From contig JBLHGN010000008.1 of assembly GCA_047616325.1 (NCBI GenBank), forward strand, positions 1-34,109: a stretch of DNA of 34,109 nt, written 5' to 3'. The position numbers and the translations under genes were made by a program. The notes beneath the pieces were generated by a model. It made no database searches. It saw only the letters and a program-made list of their open reading frames with translations, and was not told where the DNA came from. Below are positions 15,301 to 24,118 of the stretch, piece after piece; within the stretch, counting starts at the first letter, position 1, and every line of letters starts with the position of its first letter. This DNA comes from JBLHGN01 sp047616325. Lineage in GTDB: Bacteria > Pseudomonadota > Gammaproteobacteria > Pseudomonadales > Cellvibrionaceae.

Positions 15301-15340
15301 AAAAGCCGTACCTATTTTTAATAGTGCGGCTTTTGTTTTT
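15301..15340 (+). terminator. Intrinsic terminator after acpP
   Basis: An 11-bp stem (AAAAGCCGTAC / GTGCGGCTTTT with one G-T pair), a 12-nt AT-rich loop, and a T-rich tail (GTTTTT). It starts 36 bp after the acpP stop and separates acpP from fabF. Confidence 0.85.
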
Positions 15341-15656
15341 GTTGAACTCCGCAATTCATATTGATAGAGGCTGCGCGCGAAAAACGCGTCAGCCGCATAA
15401 TATGTATTTTACTTATTGTCTTGTGAAAATACGATGATGCGAGGCGGTGGGCGTGCCGAGTTCAATAGGCCGTCCAGCGTAAAGTCATTGCAGTATTAGT
15501 GAGCGTGGTAGAGAGCTCGTCCAATGTTTTAGCTTGGTGCTCTATATTCCAGATAATTTGAACCTTTCAGACTTCGTGTGGCCGGTTCACATTCGATCGG
15601 CAGCACAATTTGCCTATACTGGCTGTCGGGCAAAGATTTAGTTAACGGAGGCAGAA
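15341..15656. promoter_or_regulatory. Intergenic region upstream of fabF
   Basis: About 316 bp between the acpP terminator and fabF with no gene. A TATACT at 15615-15620, 37 bp before fabF, is a possible -10 without a good -35. A small GC-rich dyad around 15370-15393 (CTGCGCGCG / CGCGTCAGC) is visible. The fabF ribosome site GGAGG is at 15647-15651. I see no RNA gene. Confidence 0.35.
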
Positions 15657-16892
15657 GTGAATCGAAAGAGAGTAGTTGTGACGGGGCTCGGAACTGTTTG
15701 TGCCGTTGGTCATAATGTTAAAGATACCTGGGGTAATATCCTTAATGGTAAGAGTGGGATAAGACCCATAACCCGTTTCGATGCCTCTGCTTTCGGAACT
15801 AAGATCAGCGGTTCAGTCTTAGATCTGGATATTTCGCCCTATCTGCAGGATAAAGAAGCCAGAAAAATGGATTTGTTTATTCAATATGGCATGGCTGCAG
15901 GTATTCAGGCGGTTGAAGATTCTGGTATTGAAGTTACCGAGCAGAATGCGGGCCGAATTGGCTGCATTATCGGTTCTGGCATTGGTGGTTTGCAGTCTAT
16001 AGAAGATACAGCAATTACCATTAAGGAAAAGGGCCCGCGGCGTATTTCTCCCTTTTTCGTTCCCGGAGCCATTGTAAATATGATTGCTGGAAGCCTATCT
16101 ATACGCTACGGGTTTAAGGGAATCAACTTGGCGGTGACCACCGCCTGTACCACGGGTACGCACTCTATTGGCTTGGCCGCTCGAGAGATAGCTTACGGCA
16201 TGGCGGACGTGATGGTGGCTGGTGGTGCTGAAATGGCCACAACGCCAGTGGGCATTGGTGGCTTTGGTGCGGCTAGAGCGCTTTCTAAGCGCAATGATGA
16301 CCCCGAAGCCGCTAGCCGTCCATGGGACAGAGATCGAGACGGCTTTGTGTTGGGCGATGGAGCGGGCGTAATAGTATTGGAAAGCCTTGAGCATGCGCAA
16401 CAACGCGGCGCAAAAATTTATGCTGAGCTGAGTGGTTTTGGCACCAGTGGAGACGCCTATCATATTACTTCTCCTTCCGGTGCCGGGGCGGAGATGTCAA
16501 TGCAAAACGCACTTAAAGACGCACAGCTTTCGATGGAAGATATCGACTACATAAACGCCCACGGCACATCAACTCCCGCTGGAGATAAAGCCGAATATGG
16601 CGCCGTTAAAGGCGTTTTTGGAGATCATGCCAATACACTGGCGATAAGTTCAACAAAGTCCATGATTGGTCATTTATTGGGCGCCGCAGGTGCGGTAGAG
16701 GCAATATTCACCACCTTGGCTATTCGCGATCAGGTAGCACCTCCAACCATTAATTTAATGAATCCGGACGAAGGTTTCGATTTAAATTTTGTTCCTCATA
16801 CTGCACAAGAGATGAAAATTGACGCGGCCTTGAGCAACTCGTTTGGATTTGGTGGTACCAACGGAAGTTTGATTTTTAAACGCTTTCATTAG
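15657..16892 (+). CDS. fabF: 3-oxoacyl-ACP synthase II
   Basis: Elongating condensing enzyme of fatty acid synthesis. Cys-His-His triad: the Cys in VTTACTTGTHSIG, His in YINAHGTSTPAGD, and His in SSTKSMIGHLLGAAGAVEA; the glycine-rich end is NSFGFGGTNGSLIF. At 411 residues it matches E. coli FabF (413). GTG start with GGAGG 5 nt upstream, matching MNRKRVVVTGLGTVCAVGH. It is separated from acpP by a terminator and followed by pabC after about 100 bp. Confidence 0.98.
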   Translation: MNRKRVVVTGLGTVCAVGHNVKDTWGNILNGKSGIRPITRFDASAFGTKISGSVLDLDISPYLQDKEARKMDLFIQYGMAAGIQAVEDSGIEVTEQNAGRIGCIIGSGIGGLQSIEDTAITIKEKGPRRISPFFVPGAIVNMIAGSLSIRYGFKGINLAVTTACTTGTHSIGLAAREIAYGMADVMVAGGAEMATTPVGIGGFGAARALSKRNDDPEAASRPWDRDRDGFVLGDGAGVIVLESLEHAQQRGAKIYAELSGFGTSGDAYHITSPSGAGAEMSMQNALKDAQLSMEDIDYINAHGTSTPAGDKAEYGAVKGVFGDHANTLAISSTKSMIGHLLGAAGAVEAIFTTLAIRDQVAPPTINLMNPDEGFDLNFVPHTAQEMKIDAALSNSFGFGGTNGSLIFKRFH

Positions 16893-16995
16893 TGCCACGT
16901 GTAAATTACTTTTTGAAAATAGCGGCTTGTGACGCAATCTTTTGTGATTCTGCAGAATGGAGCCTCCAGTTAATCTGAATAAAGTAGACGCAACC

Positions 16996-17835
16996 ATGGG
17001 CAAGCCAAATGTACTTTTGTTCAATGGCGTAGCGATAGACGCACCCTGTTATTACGATAGGGGCTTTGCCTACGGCGACGGTTTATTTGAGACTATTCTT
17101 TGTCGCCAGGCGCGGTATCCTCTTCTATCCTATCATCTTGAGCGTTTGTCCCTCGGCTGTGAACGTCTAGGTATACCAATCGATCGCGACATTCTCTCCA
17201 ACGCTTTAAATGACAATCTCAGGCTTATAAAAAAATCAGATTCGCACGACGGCACCGCGAAAGTAGTGGTTACACGTGGCTTTGGGGGCGAAGGCTGTTA
17301 CCCCCCCGATGATGCAAATAGCAATATTTATGTATCGTTTAACGCGCAAGCTAAAAGGGACGATTCTGGAACGCCTAAACAATTAATTTTGGCGTCACAG
17401 CGCTTGCCAGAAAATCCTGCATTGGCTGGTTTAAAGCACCTAAATCGTTTGGTCTACATATTAGGTTGCCAAAATCTAGCGAGAAGCACTGAAGAGGTGC
17501 TTTTTTGTGATACTTCAGGTCGGGTAGTTGAAACCATGCACCACAATATATTCTTTGTGGATGGCGGGATTGTTTATACGCCAAGACTTAATGTGTGTGG
17601 CGTTGCGGGTATTATGCGAAAAATTGTGATGGAAAAACTATCGCCACCGAGCGGCATTAAAGTGCAGGAAGCCGAAGTATCTCTAGCGGATATTGCGCAA
17701 TTTGATGAGGTTTTTATCTCTAATGCCCTGAAAGGAATACAATCTGTTTCGCGTATACACGAAAGTACATTTAAGTCGTTTGACGTTTGTACTGAACTCA
17801 CTTCAAATTATGACAAGCTTTTAACTTCGCTATGA
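16996..17835 (+). CDS. pabC: Aminodeoxychorismate lyase
   Basis: PLP enzyme that converts 4-amino-4-deoxychorismate to p-aminobenzoate and pyruvate in folate synthesis. It aligns through its length with E. coli PabC: NGVAIDAPCYYDRGFAYGDG, the PLP-lysine segment LAGLKHLNRLVYILG, ETMHHNIFFVDGG, VYTPRLNVCGVAGIMR, and FISNALKGIQ. The ATG at 16996 (279 residues) is preferred because it lies just before the conserved first strand; an upstream in-frame ATG at 16957 would add 13 residues. Neither has a good ribosome site. The stop overlaps the mltG start (ATGA, 17832-17835), so the two are translationally coupled. Confidence 0.94.
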   Translation: MGKPNVLLFNGVAIDAPCYYDRGFAYGDGLFETILCRQARYPLLSYHLERLSLGCERLGIPIDRDILSNALNDNLRLIKKSDSHDGTAKVVVTRGFGGEGCYPPDDANSNIYVSFNAQAKRDDSGTPKQLILASQRLPENPALAGLKHLNRLVYILGCQNLARSTEEVLFCDTSGRVVETMHHNIFFVDGGIVYTPRLNVCGVAGIMRKIVMEKLSPPSGIKVQEAEVSLADIAQFDEVFISNALKGIQSVSRIHESTFKSFDVCTELTSNYDKLLTSL

Positions 17836-18920
17836 AAATTAATGTACTTAGTGTTTTTTTGACGATACTTATATGGGGTCTGTGCATAAGTGCTGCAGTA
17901 TCCATATATGCGCTGCAGTGGGTGCATGGGGAACGCACAATTTCGTGGGAGAGTGGGATATATATTATTAAGCCTGGGGCATCGCTCCATTCGGTTGCCG
18001 AGGACTTGTCAAATAAAGGGATAATACATTGGCCAAAGGTCTGGGTGATGTATGCGCAAATTGCCGATCTCAATAAAATAAAAGCAGGTGAACACCAACT
18101 AGATACCTTGGAATCTCCTGCATCACTTCTTGAAAAGTTTAATTCTAATAATGTGGTTCAATATGCCGTAACATTCGTTGAAGGCCGTGGGTTTTCTGAT
18201 GTAATGATTGCATTGCGAGCGAAAGAAAATATAAAAAAAACCCTTGTTGCCGATCGCGTGCTAGAGCAAATAAATAAGGCCGATATTCACATCGCTTATG
18301 TGGAAGGCTGGTTTTTCCCAGACACATATCACTATATGGCGGGCGACACTGATATTTCTATACTTCAGCGCGCTTATAAAAAAATGGTGGCTGTACTTTC
18401 AGAGGAGTGGATAAGTCGGGCTGAGAATCTTCCTTACGATAGTGCTTACGATGCCCTGATCATGGCTTCCATAGTTGAAAAAGAAACCGGTGCCGCTTAC
18501 GAACGCTCGGAGATTGCCGGTGTATTTGTTCGCCGTTTAGAGCGGGGTATGCGCCTGCAGACCGACCCTACCGTTATATACGGTATGGGTGAAGGATACA
18601 CAGGAAATATAACCCGAAAAGATTTAAAGACGCCTACACCCTATAATACCTATACCAATAGTGGTTTACCGCCTACGCCTATAGCAATGCCAGGGCGCGA
18701 AGCTATTCACGCCGCCATGCATCCAGCTCAAGGCCTGTCGTTGTATTTTGTTGCCAAAGGTGACGGCACGCATTATTTTTCCGCTACGATAGAAGAGCAT
18801 AACGAAGCTGTGCAAAAGTTTCAGAAAAAACGTGTGTCCGATTATCGTTCTTCGCCTGAGCCGCTTGAACTTAAAACTCATAAAAACGAAGATGTCGAGG
18901 AGGTGAGTGTCGATGACTGA
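17832..18920 (+). CDS. mltG: Endolytic peptidoglycan transglycosylase MltG (YceG)
   Basis: Inner-membrane lytic transglycosylase that cuts nascent glycan strands and helps set their length. One N-terminal membrane helix (VFLTILIWGLCISAAVSIYA) is followed by a periplasmic LysM-like part and the YceG catalytic domain: VEGWFFPDTYHYMAGD, the catalytic Glu in LIMASIVEKETGAAYERSEI, GVFVRRLERGMRLQTDPTVI, TYTNSGLPPTPIAMPGREAI and LYFVAKGDGTHYFS. At 362 residues it is slightly longer than E. coli (340), with a charged tail. It overlaps pabC by 4 bp and tmk by 8-14 bp, as expected in this conserved operon. Confidence 0.97.
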   Translation: MKINVLSVFLTILIWGLCISAAVSIYALQWVHGERTISWESGIYIIKPGASLHSVAEDLSNKGIIHWPKVWVMYAQIADLNKIKAGEHQLDTLESPASLLEKFNSNNVVQYAVTFVEGRGFSDVMIALRAKENIKKTLVADRVLEQINKADIHIAYVEGWFFPDTYHYMAGDTDISILQRAYKKMVAVLSEEWISRAENLPYDSAYDALIMASIVEKETGAAYERSEIAGVFVRRLERGMRLQTDPTVIYGMGEGYTGNITRKDLKTPTPYNTYTNSGLPPTPIAMPGREAIHAAMHPAQGLSLYFVAKGDGTHYFSATIEEHNEAVQKFQKKRVSDYRSSPEPLELKTHKNEDVEEVSVDD

Positions 18921-19599
18921 GAAATATAAAAACGACGTCTCTGAATACGGTAGCGCTTTACCTAGTACGAAGAAAAGGGGGAAGTTTATTACCCTAGAAG
19001 GATCCGAAGGCGTTGGTAAATCTACTAACTTGTCTTTTATTCGCGACAGCTTGGTCGCTCACGGAATTGACGTTGTTACTACTCGTGAGCCCGGCGGTAC
19101 ACCACTTGCGGAACAGCTGCGCGAAATATTGCTGGCAAAAAGAGATGAAGCCTTTAACCCAACGGCCGAATTGTTGATTATGTTTGCTGCTAGGGCGCAG
19201 CATTTAAGTGAGGTTATTTTGCCGGCCTTAGCCAAGGGTTCATGGGTATTGTGTGACCGTTTTACCGATGCCACCTTCGCCTATCAAGGCTTTGGTAGAG
19301 GGCTGGATCTGCATCATATAGGCATGCTCGAAACTATTGTGCAGCAGGGCGCCCAGCCGGACAAAACATTTTATTTGGATATTGATGTGACGATTGGTCT
19401 TGCTCGAGCACAGCACCGAGCGGAGCTCGATCGATTTGAACAAGAGCAGATAGCATTTTTTGAGCGGGTAAGAGCTGGATATTTAGCGAGAGTGGCTGGA
19501 GCTCCAGCGCGTTATGTTGTAATCGACGCCTCGCAAACTCTAAGCGCAGTTCAGGTTTCTATCGGTGAAAAGTTGGATGAACTGTTCGAGACACTGTAA
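18913..19599 (+). CDS. tmk: Thymidylate kinase
   Basis: Phosphorylates dTMP to dTDP. The P-loop GSEGVGKST at about residues 30-38, the DR(F) motif in VLCDRFTDATFAYQGFGRGL, and the substrate motif VTTREPGGTPLAEQLRE are intact. The lid is LARAQHRAELDRFEQEQIAF. The first ~20 residues are a hydrophilic extension not present in E. coli Tmk. The ATG at 18913 is preferred over the in-frame GTG at 18907 because GAGGAGG lies about 10 nt upstream, inside mltG. It is convergent with rluA, which sits where holB would normally follow. Confidence 0.96.
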   Translation: MTEKYKNDVSEYGSALPSTKKRGKFITLEGSEGVGKSTNLSFIRDSLVAHGIDVVTTREPGGTPLAEQLREILLAKRDEAFNPTAELLIMFAARAQHLSEVILPALAKGSWVLCDRFTDATFAYQGFGRGLDLHHIGMLETIVQQGAQPDKTFYLDIDVTIGLARAQHRAELDRFEQEQIAFFERVRAGYLARVAGAPARYVVIDASQTLSAVQVSIGEKLDELFETL

Positions 19600-19606
19600 G
19601 TATCTT

Positions 19607-19632
19607 AGAGTTTTAAAAGCCGTTAAAACTCT
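19607..19632. terminator. Hairpin between convergent tmk and rluA
   Basis: A perfect 10-bp inverted repeat, AGAGTTTTAA / TTAAAACTCT with a 6-nt loop, spans the tmk-rluA junction and includes the rluA stop codon. Neither side has a clear T-run, so efficient termination is uncertain. Position suggests a bidirectional transcript end. Confidence 0.4.
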
Positions 19633-20252
19633 GGTTCTGATTGCAGTGTCAGCGCCCGATTTGTAACAGGGTGATCAAACTGAAGTTGTTGGGCATGTAA
19701 CAATAGTCTATTTTCAAGATTGCGAGAATCGCCATCAAAATAAAGTTGGTCGCCTAATATCGGATAACCTAGTTGCCACATATGAAGACGCAATTGATGG
19801 GTTCTTCCTGTATGGGGAGAGAGGCATAGGCGTGTACAGTTGCGGTCTTTGTTGCGCGATAGAACGGTAAAAAATGTTGTGGCAAGCTTTCCCGTTAACC
19901 AATCAATTTTTTGTTTTGGTCGATTGGGCCAGTCACATAACATCCTGCTGTGAATCTCCCCCCTTGTGTCTTGCACTATCCCGTGGACGATTGCGGCGTA
20001 ACTCTTTTTGATTTTGCGCTGTTCAAATAATTTTCCCATATGCTTCTGTGCTTGATGGTGCAAGGCGAAAATCACTAAGCCCGACGTGGACATATCGAGT
20101 CGATGAATGACTCTGGCGTTGGGCGCAATACATGTAACATTGTCATACAGATTGTTGGGGTCGCTAAGTCCTGGAACACAAAGTAAGCCTGGTGGTTTGT
20201 TGACCACTAGAATATGTTCATCTTGGTACACGATTACATGTTTAAAATTCAC
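19623..20252 (-). CDS. rluA: Pseudouridine synthase RluA (23S U746 / tRNA U32)
   Basis: In E. coli RluA modifies both 23S rRNA U746 and U32 of several tRNAs. The catalytic Asp is at about residue 53 in VIHRLDMSTSGLVIFAL. Family blocks VVNKPPGLLCVPG, the diagnostic CDWPNRPKQK shared with E. coli RluA, PHTGRTHQLRLHMWQLGYPI and LLLHAQQLQFDHP are present. Length 209 is close to E. coli (219). Start is a GTG; an alternative start was not evident. It has no RNA-binding S4 domain, as expected for RluA. It lies antisense between tmk and holB, interrupting an otherwise conserved operon. Confidence 0.93.
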   Translation of the reverse strand: MNFKHVIVYQDEHILVVNKPPGLLCVPGLSDPNNLYDNVTCIAPNARVIHRLDMSTSGLVIFALHHQAQKHMGKLFEQRKIKKSYAAIVHGIVQDTRGEIHSRMLCDWPNRPKQKIDWLTGKLATTFFTVLSRNKDRNCTRLCLSPHTGRTHQLRLHMWQLGYPILGDQLYFDGDSRNLENRLLLHAQQLQFDHPVTNRALTLQSEPEF

Positions 20253-20347
20253 GACTTTAATTCACTGTGCATTTGAAGTTAGTGCGGTGTTAAACTGGGT
20301 GATTGTTCAATGATCACATTCATCGTATTTCAGGCGATACACTTGTT

Positions 20348-21349
20348 ATGGCTAATGCTATTTTACCTATGCCGCCTTTTTCTTGGCAACGCTCCGTGTG
20401 GGACGAATTTTTTCGTCGTGTAGAAAATGACCAGCTCCCCCATGCTTTTTTATTATCCGGCCAGGAGGGGCTGGGTGCGGAGCCCCTGGCAATGGCGATG
20501 GCGCAGTATATATTGTGTTTGTCTCCTGCGGGGCAAATGGTGTGTGGAAAATGCCGATCGTGCCAGCTGCTAGCTTCTGCGTCTCATCCAGACCTCAATA
20601 GCGTCATTCCCGCAGATAAAGGGAAGCAAATTAAAGTGGATCAAATTCGCGATATTGCAGATTTTGTTTCCAAAACGGCGCAGCAGGGGGGGTATAAGGT
20701 GGTTCTTATCTTTCCCGCAGAGTCTATGAATAACAACGCAGCTAATGCGCTACTGAAAAATTTAGAAGAGCCGTCGGGTAAAACCGTATTTATTCTCGTA
20801 AGCCAAAATCCTAGTAGACTGCTGCCAACCATTCGTAGCCGCTGTGCAAAAATAGTATTGTCGGTACCACCAAAAGACGAATCACTGGCCTGGCTCGAAG
20901 CGGTGGGTGTCAAGGACGACGCGGAAGCCTTATTGGCCGAGACTCATGGCGCACCCATCTTGGCGAAAGAATGGCACCACCAAGGGGTGATGCAAGAGCG
21001 AAATGAAATACTTAAGGGCTTGCTTGATATTGCAAAATATACGCTAGAGCCAATGGTTTTTGCAAAGAAGTTGGGGAGCGGTGCCCCAATGGCGATAGTG
21101 GAGGTGATGCAGAACAGCGTAGATATGATGTTGTCCAGTGTGCTTGCCGGTAGGCCTTTGGCCAATAACTACCTTGCATTAGCTGAGATGCTGCCGAATT
21201 GTTCACACTCTACACTGTTTCGCTTGCGAGACCGCTTATGTGAAAAAAAATCGCAGTTATTGGGTCCATCTAATCTAAATCCTGTCTTATTTATCGAGGA
21301 GTTAGTGCTGGATTGGACTGCGGTAACCAAGCCGTCAACGCAGCGTTGA
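20348..21349 (+). CDS. holB: DNA polymerase III subunit delta'
   Basis: Clamp-loader subunit that works with gamma/tau and delta. The ATG at 20348 starts MANAILPMPPFSWQRSVWDE, the usual N-terminus; a TTG at 20303 would extend it by 15 residues. The Walker A position is degenerate (SGQEGLGAEPLA, no GKT), as known for delta'. Four cysteines (57, 66, 69, 72: CGKCRSC) form the zinc module. Later come AESMNNNAANALLKNLEEPS and TIRSRCAKIVLSVP. The C-terminus follows the collar domain. Its upstream partner tmk is separated by antisense rluA, so holB probably has its own promoter. It is followed by pilZ. Confidence 0.95.
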   Translation: MANAILPMPPFSWQRSVWDEFFRRVENDQLPHAFLLSGQEGLGAEPLAMAMAQYILCLSPAGQMVCGKCRSCQLLASASHPDLNSVIPADKGKQIKVDQIRDIADFVSKTAQQGGYKVVLIFPAESMNNNAANALLKNLEEPSGKTVFILVSQNPSRLLPTIRSRCAKIVLSVPPKDESLAWLEAVGVKDDAEALLAETHGAPILAKEWHHQGVMQERNEILKGLLDIAKYTLEPMVFAKKLGSGAPMAIVEVMQNSVDMMLSSVLAGRPLANNYLALAEMLPNCSHSTLFRLRDRLCEKKSQLLGPSNLNPVLFIEELVLDWTAVTKPSTQR

Positions 21350-21550
21350 AAATAACGCCAAGACAGGTTTTGTGTGGGTGGACACATGGTATAGAATTTA
21401 CTACTGTAGCGAAGCCATAAATTCGGTGTCATGATAAGTGCTGTTGGTTTTGCCGTCTATACTGCATAAGCGCGTTCACAAAAAGTCACAGCGTCTAAAA
21501 CTACGTTTACAAAGTCCGAGCAATCTACTCGGTGTTACTCAGGTAAATTG

Positions 21551-21904
21551 ATGAAAGGTCTAGGTGGTTCTGCCAGAAACGGAATACTGTCCCTAACAAT
21601 TCGGGATAAGGCTGTGCTGTATGCTGCGTATATGCCGTTCATTCAGAATGGTGGTCTTTTTATCCCTACCAACAAATCCTACAGCCTGGGCGATGAGGTG
21701 TTTATGTTGCTAAGCCTTATGGACGAGCCCGAAAAGATTCCGGTGGCGGGTAAGGTCGTTTGGATCACGCCAAAGGGGGCTCAAGGAAACAGGGCCGCAG
21801 GAATAGGGGTGCAATTTAATGGTGAGGACGATATAGCCAACAATAAAATTGAAAACTATCTCGCCGGCTCGCTCGATTCAGACAGACCCACACATACAAT
21901 GTAA
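21551..21904 (+). CDS. pilZ: PilZ-domain protein (type IV pilus assembly type)
   Basis: A 117-residue single-domain PilZ protein. In Pseudomonas PilZ is needed for type IV pilus assembly through PilF/PilB and does not bind cyclic di-GMP. The sequence reads ILSLTIRDKAVLYAAYMPFI, GGLFIPTNKSYSLGDEVFML, VAGKVVWITPKGAQGNRAAG, IGVQF. The canonical RxxxR c-di-GMP motif is not recognisable, as in true PilZ. The ATG at 21551 has AGGT upstream; a TTG one codon earlier is possible. The order holB-pilZ-tatD is conserved in Pseudomonas. Confidence 0.93.
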   Translation: MKGLGGSARNGILSLTIRDKAVLYAAYMPFIQNGGLFIPTNKSYSLGDEVFMLLSLMDEPEKIPVAGKVVWITPKGAQGNRAAGIGVQFNGEDDIANNKIENYLAGSLDSDRPTHTM

Positions 21905-22028
21905 TCTCCCGTATATCTGACGCTGTATTTATGGCGTATTAGCTTTTCCAGTATTCGTTATTTGATAAGACCATCCAGTAAGGCTAAGCCTTGCAAACCA
22001 TTCATTTATCTTTCATTAAGAGTAAGCC

Positions 22029-22814
22029 ATGTTAGTCGATTCCCATTGCCATTTAGATAGATTGGAACTTTCGAAATATCCAACGGGGCTCGATGGCGCC
22101 GTTGAGGCCGCGCATGCACAGGGTGTTAGCCACATGTTGTGCGTCTGTATCAGCGAAAAAAACAAAAATGACGTGTTGGCTATCGCACACAAATATCCCA
22201 ACATTTACGCTTCGGTGGGGGTTCACCCCACCGACGTCGAAGGAGAAGTGGTTTCGTGCGAAACACTAAAAGAATGGGCTGAGGCATCCAAGGTGGTGGC
22301 GATTGGAGAAACCGGGTTGGATTATTATCACTCTCAGGACTTTGTGGCTAAGCAGCGGCAAAGTTTCATCCATCATTTAGAGGTGGCGGGAGACTTGGCA
22401 TTGCCTGTTATAGTACACACTCGAAATGCCCGCGAAGATACAATTGCTTTGATTAGAGAGCACGGGAACCAAGACAGTGCTGGGGTTATGCATTGTTTTA
22501 CCGAAGATTGGGGTATGGCGCGTAAAGCACTGGATTTAAACTTTTATATTTCCATCTCTGGAATAGTAACCTTCAACTCGGCGGCAGAATTAAGAGATGT
22601 TGTGCGCCAGGTGCCTATCGACCGCCTCTTAGTAGAGACCGACTCTCCCTACCTAGCTCCTGTACCGTACAGAGGCAAGCCAAATGAGCCCAAATACGTG
22701 AAAGAGGTGGCGCAGTATATCGCCGACTTAAAGGGCCTTTCGTTTGACGATCTCTGCGAAGTTACTAGCGCCAATTTCTTTAGATTGTTTCCTGGGGCAC
22801 AGGCGAAGCCTTAG
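22029..22814 (+). CDS. tatD: TatD-family metal-dependent deoxyribonuclease
   Basis: TIM-barrel metallohydrolase with exonuclease activity in characterised members. All metal ligands are visible: LVDSHCHLDRL at the start, GETGLDYYHS (Glu), PVIVHTRNA (His), GVMHCFTEDW (His) and LLVETDSPYLAPVPYRGKPN (Asp). It is 261 residues. It belongs to the YcfH-type subgroup found after holB/pilZ, so its name does not imply a role in the Tat export system. The gene ends the plus-strand supercluster and is convergent with the glycosyltransferase gene, with 163 bp between. Confidence 0.93.
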   Translation: MLVDSHCHLDRLELSKYPTGLDGAVEAAHAQGVSHMLCVCISEKNKNDVLAIAHKYPNIYASVGVHPTDVEGEVVSCETLKEWAEASKVVAIGETGLDYYHSQDFVAKQRQSFIHHLEVAGDLALPVIVHTRNAREDTIALIREHGNQDSAGVMHCFTEDWGMARKALDLNFYISISGIVTFNSAAELRDVVRQVPIDRLLVETDSPYLAPVPYRGKPNEPKYVKEVAQYIADLKGLSFDDLCEVTSANFFRLFPGAQAKP

Positions 22815-22977
22815 GGTCGTGGGATTAATAAATGACCCCAGATAGCGAACGATTTTGACTTAGATTCACGGCGCTTCAAACAGCGCAGAGTTATTCTACG
22901 CAAGGTTTTAAACAAGACTGAAGCTGAGTCACAAGACAAGCCAGGTGGTAGCATTTATTATTTCCTCAGCGCTTAAG

Positions 22978-24108
22978 TTAGGTCTCTGGCTGGGTGGCTC
23001 GAAAATCGATTTCCTTGGCAGAGATGGCTTTCGTTGTTGGCGGGCAAGGGTTAGCTGTAAAGCTGGTCACATCGGGGGCTAGAGTTTCTCGCCATAAGTG
23101 CTCGATTAATTTTTCCCGTGATGCTGGGTCTTTCCATTCGGCATTGGCTATCCAGTGAGCTATAGCCTTAGCTACGTCGGGGTATAGTACTTGTTTACCC
23201 TTCCACTGCTCTAGCCAAAACTTCAAAACGTTAGCGTCGAGCGACGCCATAGTTACGCCCAGGCCCAATTCTTCCAAAGCCGTAGCATTAGATAATTGTT
23301 CCATCTGGCCTTGTAATGGTTTTATAAGCAGTTTGATGCCCAGTTGAATTGCCTCGCTGGATAATTCAAAGCCAGCGTTACAGATAACGCCCCCAGCGGT
23401 TGAGAGATCCTGTTTAAAGCCTCTTAGCGAAAGCGGTTTAAGCTGTATATGGCCTCGGTTTTCATACTGAGCGAAAGGTCCATAAAAAACAAAAAGGAAG
23501 GAGTCAAAGGGCTCCAGCATCAACATAACCTCTTCGGGGTCTTCAAACCCCAGATACACAACTATTTTATTGGGATCGCTCACTCTGCCAGATGCATGCA
23601 CCTCTGCAATTGGTGGGAGAATCTGTTGACCAAAGTGATGCCAGTGCAAGCCTAGGGAGGTGGAGGCTGGAGCAAAATACCGCATTATTGTTTTAGATAT
23701 AAAGTTGGCACCACTTTTCGGTACGTCATGCTCGAATGCGTATTGATGACCTATGCCCACGCAGTGGCGCTTTGCTCGCTTTGCTGCCCATGCGGCAATT
23801 GGTTCAAAGTCGGTGATAATTAAATCGTATTCATCCAGAGAAATGCTATTAATGTCCTTCAATAACTGGTGAAATTTGTTGAATCTAATCGTTTTACCAA
23901 TGCTGAGTTTACCGGCCTCATGGACAAAAGATAGACCCGAGTAGCATCGCCAATCGCCAAAGTCCTCCATGTCGAAGAAGTTAGCTTTATCTCGACCTGA
24001 AAAAATATAGTCGACCCCGATGCCTAAAGACTTTAAATGCTTATTTAACGCACGCGCTCGCGTTATATGGCCGTTTCCCGTTGCTTGAACACCGTAGAGA
24101 ATTTTCAT
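22978..24108 (-). CDS. Glycosyltransferase of the MJ1255/VC2487 type
   Basis: GT-B-like glycosyltransferase of the MJ1255 family (TIGR00661). The N-terminal motif MKILYGVQATGNGHITRARA is the MurG-like glycine-rich loop that begins this family. The DEYDLIITDFEPIAAWAA segment and a C-terminal nucleotide-sugar site, AGGVICNAGFELSSEAIQLG then LLIKPLQGQMEQLSNATALE, follow. Acceptor and donor are unknown. I use the ATG at 24108; a TTG at 24132 that overlaps the stop of the upstream phosphatase gene is in frame. It is downstream of the PAP2 gene and probably in the same transcript, suggesting work on a lipid-linked sugar, which is an inference. Confidence 0.85.
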   Translation of the reverse strand: MKILYGVQATGNGHITRARALNKHLKSLGIGVDYIFSGRDKANFFDMEDFGDWRCYSGLSFVHEAGKLSIGKTIRFNKFHQLLKDINSISLDEYDLIITDFEPIAAWAAKRAKRHCVGIGHQYAFEHDVPKSGANFISKTIMRYFAPASTSLGLHWHHFGQQILPPIAEVHASGRVSDPNKIVVYLGFEDPEEVMLMLEPFDSFLFVFYGPFAQYENRGHIQLKPLSLRGFKQDLSTAGGVICNAGFELSSEAIQLGIKLLIKPLQGQMEQLSNATALEELGLGVTMASLDANVLKFWLEQWKGKQVLYPDVAKAIAHWIANAEWKDPASREKLIEHLWRETLAPDVTSFTANPCPPTTKAISAKEIDFRATQPET

Positions 24109-24118
24109 GGTTTTGTGA

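Noticed and set aside
20303..20347. TTG-initiated extension of holB
   Set aside because: The usual N-terminus fits the ATG at 20348 better and the extension has no family match.
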